Below, piece by piece: positions 13,143 through 25,100 of a stretch of DNA of 64,000 nucleotides. Numbering within the stretch: the first letter of the stretch is position 1; each line of letters opens with the position of its first letter. The position numbers were made by a program, and so were the translations under genes. This DNA is from Corbicula japonica (taxonomy: Eukaryota; Mollusca; Bivalvia; Venerida; Cyrenidae): positions 423,501-487,500 of the forward strand of contig JAZAYU010000087.1 of the NCBI GenBank assembly GCA_038501625.1, read 5' to 3'. A model generated the notes under the pieces. It searched no databases. It was not told where the DNA came from and saw only the letters and a list, made by a program, of their open reading frames with translations.

Positions 13143-16100
13143 GGAAAGAGTTAAGTCATGTTGTGTTTCCCATTGCCTTACTGCACCTAAACCTCAAACT
13201 AATCAGGACAAGATCTAGGTTACTGCCTTCCTTCTGTATTATCAAGACAACTACAGTCATTATTATACTAAGCCACTCATTTCTACCTTTGTTACAGTAA
13301 TGGACTTGCGATGGACAATTTTTCATATTTATAAACAGCTTTTTACCACAACATACATATTGTTATACTGTGCCAAAAAAAGTTACGAAATATGTCTCTC
13401 ACAATGTACATACAAAATGCTGAATATTCGTTATATAAATTATGACAGGTGAAGCCTGGGGGGAACAAATCCTCATAAATAATTTATGACAATTTTGCCT
13501 TCAAGTTTAAACGACAGTGATGAATTCATTGGTGTAACTGTCACTTAAACTTCTTCATTATCTTAAACATGTCATTTTTTCTTATAAATTTATGATCTGT
13601 GTTGAAGGTACATTGTTTTATTATGTAACATTACAATTTTATCCCTTTACATCATAGATAAAGATTTTACTGCATGGGCAAACAAGTTTGATCCAGAACA
13701 GAACGATGGCATATCTGTTCCATCTGATCTGGATCTGCACTGTTGTCTGTAGGACAGATATTAATTATGAATCTTAAAGCGAACAGTTTAGATCCTAATG
13801 AAATAACGAAGATGTGCTGGCTGATCTGGATCTACACTGTTTGCACATGTGATAAAAAGCATATATCTATAGAGTGAACGGTTAAGATGTTTCTGATGGG
13901 TTAGATTTATAATAATGTATGAGTTAGTGGACTTCAATAAATGCTAAGCATTGCATTTGTTAAAAATAATTCTTTCCTCCATATATATACATTTTTAAGC
14001 ATGTGCAACCAGTAAAGATCCAGATCAGCCAGCTCGTCCGTGCCATCTGATCAGGATCTGCACTGGCGCATTTTGGTCAGAAATAACCTAATGAATCAAA
14101 AAGCAAACAGTTTAGGTCCTTATCAGATGGCACAGATGTGCCAGCTGATGTGGATCAAAACTGTTGGCCCATGCAATAAACGTGTGGAGGAAATGGATAA
14201 GACGGGTGTTGATCCAGATCAACCTGCTTAATCAGAGTCTACAGTGTTTGTTTTTCGGTTGCCAAATTCATGTAAAATTTCAGTAAAACAGCTATGTGAA
14301 CAAAGAGTTTACTTGAACACACAAATTATGGGATTACAGTGAAACCTGCCTTAGCAGCCACCTGTGAATAGTTACCACCTGTCTTCAACAGCCAGTTTGA
14401 ATATGACCTAAACTGAAATTTTGTTCTAATTTTTTACTGTCTTTAACAGCCACCTGTCTTCAGCAGCCACTTTTTGTCACTCCCTTGGGTGGCTCACTAC
14501 AGCTAAGACAGGTTTGACTGTACATTATTTTATGGGGACCTCTATTTATTATTCCGCAAAGAAATTTCCTTCAATATTATGGGAGAATTTACCATTGATG
14601 TAAGTTCATATTTTCCAATCAACTATAAAAACCAAATACGAAATGCACATGCGGTAAATTCCCCTTCTGGTTTCTCATCTTTTGATGTGGTTTTTAATTT
14701 CAGGGAAAATGCATGTCGTTAACCCTTCACTCCATACTTTATTGCATGTGCAAACAGTTTAGATCCAGATCAACTGGCACAATTGTGCCCTCTGATAATG
14801 GATCAGTGCAGTTTGGTTTTTGGTCCAAAATAATTGAGAATAATTGACAATGAACAACAAAAAGTCACCTAGTGTTGACATCTTAAGATGTTGGTCATCG
14901 GTGACTGTACGCCTTGATCTATTTACGAGAGACCTAGTAACCTTAATGGAAGTTTTGTACGTGCAGTTTCATGATGTTATGAGTTAGTTTTATGCTAATG
15001 AGATTAGGTGAAGACCTGTTTTGCGTTTGTTAGTAAGTCGTTCAACACATGGAGTACTAATTTTGGTTTTTCTGTACCTTTTCTTCTTGCATCTATTTTG
15101 AGTGAAGGAAATATTAATGAGAGCAAATAAACAACAAAAGTAACTGTGTCTTTGTAAACAAGATTTTGCACGTACTGTGTAGTTTATGTCCATTATTCTT
15201 CCCATATATATTTATAAATGTATTATCTACAAAATCAGTATCCGGATAATGTCTTGTTATCCGGATATTCTTTAACATCCCTAGTAGATAACAATTGTTG
15301 TAATTTGTAGATAAGATACAGAAGATTAAGCACTTACAATGCATTTTTTAGCATTTAATACCCATGCAGATGGTTATAGACATTTTTGAAGTGTAACTGT
15401 GGAGAAAATTCCATATTTAATAATGTTCTAGAAGAAATATGGTTACTTTTGATTCCTTATCTCAATGAAAACACCTATATCACATGCAAGACCTGTGTAC
15501 ATCCAGATTGGTTGGCTCATCTATGCCATCTGATCTGTATCTACACTGTTTGCTTCTTGGTCAATTATAACCTTTTAAATCTAAAAGCATCTGTCTCCAT
15601 TTTAGCCAGTCAGATGCCTAGGATTTGAGACTGGTCTCCAATCTCAGTTTTATTGGGTGTCTTGCACCCTTGTGACATTTTTATTTTCATGAATTTTTTT
15701 AAATGACAAAAACGGGTATGTTTATATCCCAGACTTTGATACATGCATACTATGCTCTTCAAAATAAATAAACCTGACATTTTGCCTATTTTCCAGGAGT
15801 CAGGTTGACGTGCCATCTGATCTGGATCTGCACTTTTCATTTTTTGGTCAGTGATAAACTAATAAATAAAAAAGCAAACAGTGCAGATCATGATCAGACG
15901 TCACAGATATGCTGGCTGATCTGGATCTACACTGTTTGCCCATGCCATAAGGCATGTATATGAAAGAAATGGTTAATTATGTCATTATCTGTTTTCAGAT
16001 TTCTCTACCCTTAGTCTGGAGGACGTGGATTCGGTATCAGAGGCGGATAGGGACACGCTAGCTCCGCTTCCCCCTCCGCAGTGGAACAATCAATACCCTT

Positions 16101-19100
16101 ATAGTAGTTCAAACTATCTTCCACAAAACCTAAGCTATGTGCCCTCTTATAACTATACGAGCACTGACGCGCAGAGTTTTGTGGGAAGTTTTGTGGATGG
16201 TGCTGACAGTCGTGTTGGCGGGTTTTCTGGTCCCGCAAGCATCGCTGGAGGAAATAACAGCGCTGGGTCGGTGCACAGTGGATCCGGTGGTTAGTATAGT
16301 CATGTTGTGGTGTAAAAAAATGTCAGGTTTTTGTTGTCTAACGTGTTGTAGGGAACAACCAACCCGGGAAAAACAAGTTTTTGTAGAGAAGAACCAATGA
16401 TAATCTTTTAGCTGTTGACTCAATTTGCAAGCCAATACAATATAAGTTGTATCAATCTAGTATAGGGTTATAAATGTTTACTGAAGGGAATGCATGCATG
16501 TGGTTTCCTGTTAGTTACCTTGTATGGCTTCATTGGACTCTTATTATTAATTATGATTAACATGATAAAAGTTGGCTTAACTTTGAATTTGAGTGATTAC
16601 TTTCTATTATTGTTGGCCAAGCATGAAAAAAAATCTGTCTTTTTTATTTTCTGTAAATGTTTAAGGTAATTTTTAAATAGGTACATTTTAATGTTTTTTA
16701 TCATTTACAAACTACTATGATAAATACTTATTTCCTTTAGTTGGGGCCATTTGCATTTGTCTTTCCCTCTAAAAACTTTCTTTAAATAATCCCCAAATGT
16801 TTTCTTACTTCCCCTATAAACCTTTTTTTTACCCAGATTAATTCTGCATTGGTTTTTGCCCCTAGCATGGAGAAAAGCCCAGTCCGCTATCTTCACAGTG
16901 TTTAATCTTTTACTCATTAAAGACCAGTGCAGATCCAGATCAGCCAGCACATCCTTCTGCACTGTTTCACTCATTAGATAAAGGTATATCTGTGTAGTAA
17001 AGGGTTAATTATGTCTCCCACCACGTAGTGGTGTGGGAGACATTTTGATTTGCTCCTGTCTGTTCGTCTGTCTGTCCGTCTGTCTGTCACACTTGTCCGC
17101 TCTCTAAGTCAAACAGTTTTCATCGGATCATCACCAAACTTCATCAAAATGTTAGTGGCCATAATATCTCGATCAAGTTCGATAACCAGCCATATTGCCC
17201 AAGGAATCTCAGAATTATGGCCCTTGAATTATCAAAAATAAGTTGTTTGAGGCTTGTCCACTCTGTAACTTGAACAGTTATCATCTGATCTTCACCATAC
17301 TTTATGAAAATGTTTGTGGCCATAATATCTCGGCCAAGTTCGATAACCAGCCGTATTGCCCCAGTCATGTCGGATTTATGGCCCTTGAATTATCCAAAAT
17401 TGGCTGTTTAAGCCTTGTCTGCTATGTAACTGAAATATTCATCAACTGATTTTCAATAAACATTATGATAATGTGTGTGGCCTTAATATCTTGGCCAAGT
17501 TCGAAAACCAGCCACTTTGCACCAGGCATATCAGATTTATGGCCCTTTGATTTATCCGAAATTAGCCTTTTAAACATGTCACTAACCTGGTTCATCTCTC
17601 AGTCAGATAGTTTTCATTGTATCTTCACCAAAGTTTATCAAAATGTTGATGGCTATAATATCTTAACCATTAGTGGCCATAATATCTCGATCAAGTTCGA
17701 TAACCAGCCATATTGCCTAAGGAATCTCAGAATTATGGCCCTTGAATTATCAAAAATAAGTTGTTTGAGGCTTGTCCACTCTGTAACTTGAACAGTTATC
17801 ATCTGATCTTCACCATACTTTATGAAAATGTTTGTGGCCATAATATCTCGGCCAAGTTCGATAACCAGCCGTATTGCCCCAGTCATGTCGGATTTATGGC
17901 CCTTGAATTATCCAAAATTGGCTGTTTAAGCCTTGTCTGCTATGTTACTGAAATATTCATCAACTGATTTTCAATAAACATTATGATAATGTGTGTGGCC
18001 TTAATATCTTGGCCAAGTTCGAAAACCAGCCACTTTGCACCAGGCATATCAGATTTATGGCCCTTTGATTTATCCGAAATTAGCCTTTTAAACATGTCAC
18101 TAACCTGGTTCATCTCTCAAAGTCAGATAGTTTTCATTGTATCTTCACCAAAGTTGATCAAAATGTTGATGGCTATAATATCTTAACCAGGCTATAAAGT
18201 CATCGATATTGCTTGAGGCACTTCAGGATTATGGCCCTTGAATTGTTTAAAAAAAAAATCTTCACTTGCTGTCGCTTATAGCCATGAATAAATTACCAAT
18301 TCACCAAAGATGTTGCAATTTATTCATGGGTAAATATCTCGGACAATTTGGAACTCCGCTGAAGTTTTGTTCAGAAATGTCCAGGAACGCTCAGCTGTTG
18401 CTTCAAAATTCAGAAACAGCAGCAAACATTGTTGTTGGTGATTTCAATGTAAACATTGTTTGTGACAAAAATAATCTCCTCCATAAAGAAATGGCTGCTT
18501 TGAATTATAAACAACTTATAACACAGCCTACTACAGCTGGCAGGACCATTATTGACCATATCTATGTGAACAATGTAGAATGTGTATCCAGTGGAGTAAT
18601 ACCAACATACTATAGCTATCATGACATTACATACATTGCATTATGAGAAAGTACTGTGCTAAGCAGCTATAAAGGTATTTCTTACACTGTTTAAGTTTTA
18701 ATTTTACAATATCTGTTCCATACTCATGATTTGGTTCTTCTCTCATTTTCTGCTATTTTTATTATATGATGTTCACCAAATGCTATAATTATCTGTGTAA
18801 TAAAAAAACAGCCGCTTTGACCCCGGCACATAAGACTTATGGCCCATTTATTTATTTACAATTGGCCTTCATAGCCTTGTACACTCACTCTCATGGTCTT
18901 TTTTCAGTGCATCTTCACTGATATATCAAAATGTTAATGACAACAAGTTTGACAACCAGTCACATTGACCCTGGCACTTCAGGATTATGGCCCATCAGAA
19001 ATTGAAACTTATGTTTTTCCTGATCCTCCAAAAATTTGTGACATTGTTTATGACTAATATTGCACAGAACTTCCGTATGCCCTTTTAATAAATTGCCATC

Positions 19101-22100
19101 TTTATATTCACTTCACCAGTTTTATCCTGTGCATCATCAAAGATGATGCCTTTGTGGGAGACATGTGCTTTTCCCAAAAGCAGTTCTAGTTCACATACAG
19201 GTTTTGTTAGTAAGTTTGGCTGTATGCTCTTGTGGAAAATATCTGAGATATTCTGTCCTTGAGCTTTCTTTTTTTCACACATAAATTCAAACAACTGGAA
19301 AATCACCAGTGAAAAATGGTATTTTGCAATACTTGTTTTTTTCCTCCATCAACTTTAAAACTGCGTACAACAGATATTATACCTGCGTCAAGGTTTCGGA
19401 GACAGCCCATGATTCATGTCAAGAAATAGTCAACATTTGTTGATTGCTGGAAGTCAAATCGGTGATTTCTGTTCTGTTTTGGGAGAGATCTACGACCTTC
19501 GGAGATGTGGTTTTGTTGTTGCATTTCAAATCCAGGGCTTGGTGCAATATACCGTATAGCGGGTAATTTCTGCGGGTGCCAAATTTCTGCGTTCTTTGGA
19601 TGAAATCGCAGAAATATGTCCAGCAGAAAAAAAAACCAGCACAAATTTAAATCGCAAAATATTATCTCATTGTTATGATATAGGCATAGTATCAACGCGA
19701 CATTTGCTCAAACATTCAAATCAGCTGAATGGTTGTTTGAGAGTTGTTATTCATCGGATAGATAATATCTTTGTGTTATTTTTTGATAAAATAAATTGAG
19801 TAACAGGTATTACCCATGAATAAAATATCTGTGAAAAACAAATAGTATGTGTACATATATCACAGTAGTGTTATTCTTACGACACCTTACCCAATATAAA
19901 CCGCAGAAATTTATCCTTCATGGGAACCGAAAACGCAGAAAGAAAAAAAGCAGAAATTTTTTGCATCCATTTTTGAGGGTAAAACGCAGAAATTTATGAC
20001 CGCAGAAATAACCCGCTATACGGTAGGTCTAACTTCCCCGAATGACTGAAGTGACTGATATATCTTCCTTGTATTTTATATGGCACATATTATTTATTGC
20101 ATGAGGAACAGACAAAAGTATTCTATGTTTATGGTTTGAATTTCCCCTGAAGGTTATTGTCATTTTGAAGTTTTGTTTGAATTGTCTCCCTTGTGTCATA
20201 ATTTGTGTCAGTTTGAATTTTGGATCAAATTGTCTCCCTTTTATGATGAGTTGTGTCAGTTTAATTTTGGATAGAACTGTCTCCCTTGTATCCTCCAGTT
20301 TGGATTGAATTGTCTCCCTTGTATCATAACCTGGTTGCAGGGTTATTATTATACACCGGTGGTCATGGATCTCTTTATGTTCTCCATGTGAAGACTTGAA
20401 GTGTGTTTTACCCTGAACTCCATGCATAAAGCTTTTATCCCATGTGTGAACTGTTCCCAAAATCATAAAACTAAATCTAGAGACCAGTCTCAAATTTCAA
20501 GCATCTGATCGATGAAATGGCCATTTCAGCCAGTCAGATGCTTAAGATTTGATACTGGTCTCCAATCTTAGTTTACGATCTTTGGCCCTGTAGATCCAGA
20601 TCACCTTTTACAAACACACTGTCTGATCAGAATCTAACACATGCTAACTACTTGTTAGGCAAAAATAAAGAAAGTGAATCTAAAATAGAACAGTGTAAAT
20701 CCTGATCAGACTTCACAGGGATCTGACTGATCTGGATTGATATTGGTAGCACATAAAGTCAAATCTGTATCCACGGAGCAAGATTGAAATTTTATTAAAA
20801 TACCTTTTTTTTAAAATTTGCATTGAAACATAGCTAAATGGGTTATATAACTTGTATGTTGTCTTTTGATTTAAATGTTGTTGTTTTTAATTTTTGTTAA
20901 ATGTTCAGTTTTAATGTTTTACCCAATAATCTTAAGTAGTTTAGATAATTGTAATAGTTACATTAAAAATTTTATGTTACCTGTTAGTCAAAAGTGATTC
21001 AGTCAGGACTAAAAATGTTGTCCATGCAATTAACATTTAACCTTGGTGTTTGCATTTGTTTGTTAGCCAATGATGTTCAAGGATTTCAACCCTTTCCTCC
21101 ATATATACGCCTTTTTACACGTGTGACCAGTGTAGATCCAGATCAGTCGGCACATCTGTGCCGTCTTATCAGGATTTGCACTGGTCACATTTTGGTCAGA
21201 AATAACCTAACAGCTAAAAAAGCGAACAGTTAAGATCCTGATCAAACGGCACGAATGCGCCGGCTGATCTGGATCTAAACTGTTCGCCCTAGCAATAAAG
21301 GTTTATCTATGGAGGAAAGGGTTAAAGAAAAGTTGTTATCAAGCAGATTTCTGGTGATCTACATCAAAGAGTGATCATCTATTTTTTGCACCACATTTTT
21401 GTGTATGTGCATGCACTAACTTGCTATATGGTCTAGTTGTAGGCAGAGGCAGGATTCAAATAAATGCAAACACTAAATAAGTTGCGAGTTCAGTTTTGGA
21501 GATCTACAGGAAATGAAAAATGCTATCTCAGACTGCAACCTTGCTTCGCTTTATCCATTTACTATAGATCACCATAATAAAACTCTTAACCCTTTATTCC
21601 ATTGGATATGGTTGTTACCTATGGGCAGACTTGTAGATCCAGATCAGCTGGCACATCTATGCCATCAGAATAGGATCTACACTGTTCACTTTTAGATTCA
21701 CTGGGATATTTCTGATTAAGTGGTGATCAGTGTAAATTTAGATCAGATGACACAGTTATGCCAGCTGATCTGGTTCTACACTATTCACAAATGTGATAAA
21801 ACCTTTATTTGTGGAGTAAAGGGTTAACAGATATTTGTCAGCTGCATGCAGTTTCTGGATTTTCATACAACTTTTTGTTACTGTAGGATATTCAATTTCA
21901 AGTAGAAGTAGTAGAGGTAACAGTTTATTGTCTGTTTTGTTTTTACTAATTTTTGTTCTGCTTTCACTGTTTCAGTAACTTCCAAAAATGACTGTGCATG
22001 TTTAGCAACCACGTATAGCAAAATAAGTCGCCTCTGGGACAACAAAGAAAAACAGGAGTATAATGAAAAACAGCAACAGAATCAAAACAAACAAACAGAC

Positions 22101-25100
22101 ACTTCTCAAATGCATACCCATCACTACCCTATGAACAATTTTTTAAACCCTCATAGTTCTGTGAATAATACTTATCACCAGCTCGGAATGAACGCTTACC
22201 CCACCCACCCACCAAAGCATGGGGTTAAAGACACACGGGATACTTCAAGTTGTTCTGGTTTGTAACCTTTCACCTTGTTTTTTGTTGGCTTTCTATTTAT
22301 AGTTATATTAATTTTGCTATTAATAGCCTGGTGATGGGATTAACTTTTTGTTTAAAAAAATGTAAAAAGGGAAACAAGCTTTTAGGTTACTTGTCTTGCT
22401 TGATTTAAATGAAGTGAATGGGTTGAAAATTTTCAGCATTGATCTAAAACGAATAGACCATATCTATTAATTTCAGAAAATAGAAATAAGTAATGAAAAT
22501 GTTCGTAACACTTAATTGTATGCAAATTCGCGCACTGCTATGTTGCAGATTGTACATTACTGGCAACTGAGTTGACCCTTTCCTCCATATATACGAGGGA
22601 TGATCCAAAAGTTTTGTCACTGCCTCGATTACGCAAAAATTTGACAGCAGATTGTTTTATGTTTAGTATATACTGATAAACATGATTTCAGTTATATTAA
22701 GCAATAATGTTTTAAGTTTAACAATTTCACCTCTGAAAAATGATGTTTTGATAAACCCGCTATGAGCTAACCGCCGCACACCGAATTTTTAGTGTTTCCC
22801 AGTTTAAAAAAAAAGTGTATAAATTCCAGAAAAAAAAAACGCACAAAAGCAGAAGAAACTTTTTTGACGTGACGCCATAAAATAGTCTGAGCATAAGTTT
22901 AGGTATAAATAAGATAATTGCACGTTAACATTTTCAACGCATAGTTGATGAATGTCCTTTGAAACAAAAAAATGTTAAAAGTTTAAAAAAACGTCGCAAC
23001 GCGCGATATTACATTTTTGCTACACGCCAGTAAAATAGCTTCTGGAAACAATAAAAATGGTAACTTAATATATAGTGAAAAAAAGATAAAAAGAAGACTC
23101 GTCTGTAGATGATATGAACGCTTTGGAGACAGAGATGATCGCTGGATGACTGTGCAAGGACCGGAATGAAAGCAACGCGAACGAATGCGAATGTCAAAAT
23201 TGTTTCTGATGCTAAATTAACTTGTTTAGTTTGGTTTATTTTAGACCTACGTCGAATATATCTACTAAAATAAAGTAATTAATTAGTATTAAAAATAATA
23301 ATTAAGATTTCATGTATTCAACGCGAGTATTTAAAAACCCGCATATTTATTAAACTTAATAATTTATCTTTTAAGTTTTTGTGATATTTGTAAATACGTC
23401 GTTTGTGTGCAGTGCTGGTCGCTGATGTGCTTTATGCAATTTAACTGTTATTTATTAATCATTTTTTATGCAGACCAAACTTTACATGATATTATTTAAT
23501 ATATTCATTTTTATCTACAACGACTTTGGTGGCTGTAATATTACTACAAAATGTGTTATGAAGGCAGTGAAAAAACTATTGGATCATCCCTTGTACACAT
23601 ATTTACGCATCTACAACCAGTGTAGATCTGTGCCGTCTGATCTGGATCTGCACTGGTTGCATTTTGGTCAGAAATAACCTTATGAATAAAAAAGCAAACA
23701 GTTTAGATCCTGATCAGACGGCATGGATGTACCGGCTGATCTTGATCTAAACTGTTCGCCCATGCAATAAAGGTGTATATAACTATATATGGAGGAAAGG
23801 GTTCATAAAGACAGATCTTTGAGTGGATTGAGATTATATCAGTCCCCTTTGGTCAATTATAAATTTTTTGGGTGCAAACTTTTGCTGAAGCAGTAAGTCA
23901 TAAGTTTTTTGCTGGCACAAATTTGCTCAACCATATTGTTCTTACAAAACATGCTCTTATAATACACTTCATTTATTTTATGTTTTCCAGTGAAATATGG
24001 AGTTTTCTCAATGAAATAAAATTGATAATTGACTGGTATTTTAAATACATAAGGACAGCCTTGTTCCCCAATTAGGAAAATTTGGCTGTAACTTGGATAC
24101 ATACAGGTTTGATAATGAATTGTTTTTATTTTAATTTTATTATTTTTTATTTTATTTTTCATATCTTGTATATTTTTCAATCAGGATTTGGGTTAGTCAT
24201 TGAAAATGTTCTACAAATAGTTTTGTAGTTTCCAACAAGATTTCTAGAAGGCAACATATACACATCACATGATAAGTCGCAAATGTAATCTTGACAGATT
24301 AATCTCTGAATTATGCAATATATGCAAAACATCATACTTAATTATATTTTTTTAGAGCAAAGTGAAGTTTATAGTATATTGAGGTCTTATTATGTTTACA
24401 TTGATATTGTATGCATGTTCTTAACACTGACAACAATGGTGGTACACCCTTTTTTACAAGCTGTGCTCAAAATTATCAAAACTGGGTTTTGAATAATGAT
24501 TGGTCAATTGGCAGACTTGTTTTCAATTTAACCAATCTAATCCTATTATTTTAGACTGTTTTTTTTTCAATAAGTGCAGTATTTCTAGTTAGAACTTCTT
24601 AAATCTTTCCATAATATATACACTTTTGCCGTCAGCTTAGATCCGGATCAGTTTGCATGTCATCCATGCCATCTGATCAGGATAGCTCTGTTAGCTTTTT
24701 GAGTCATTAGGGTATTTCTGATCTATTTGCGAACAGTGCAGATCCAGATCAAATGGCACAGATGTGCTGGGAGATCTGGATCTACACTGGTTGCAGATAC
24801 AACAAAATGCATATATATAGAGTAAAGGGTTTAAAAGAAATCATTTCAGAATCGTGCCATTTTATCCATGGTTTGTACCTTGCCATTTGCATGTACGGTA
24901 TTGCAAGCTTACCGAAACTGAGGTCAATAAAATGTTGAGTGTTTATACACTTAGACCCAGTGCATCTGTTCTTGTGTTAATTAGATATATACAAATACAC
25001 ATTTATAACGCTTTACTCCAAAGTACCATATTTATGCGTTTATCGCATTTGCCACCAGTGTAGATCTAGATCAGCTGGCACATCTGTGCTGTCTGATCTA

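Larger units (their letters stand above)
17009..19165 (+). mobile_element. Composite repeat starting TATGTCTCCCACCAC
   Basis: Begins with a small hairpin (GTCTCCCACCAC / GTGGTGTGGGAGAC), then a CTGTC-rich track and about 160-bp internal repeats built on TATGGCCCTTGAATTATC and CATAATATCTCGGCCAAG. GTGGGAGACATG recurs at about 19155. The long arrayed unit and lack of an intact ORF suggest a non-autonomous element; the class is not determined. Confidence 0.65.
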
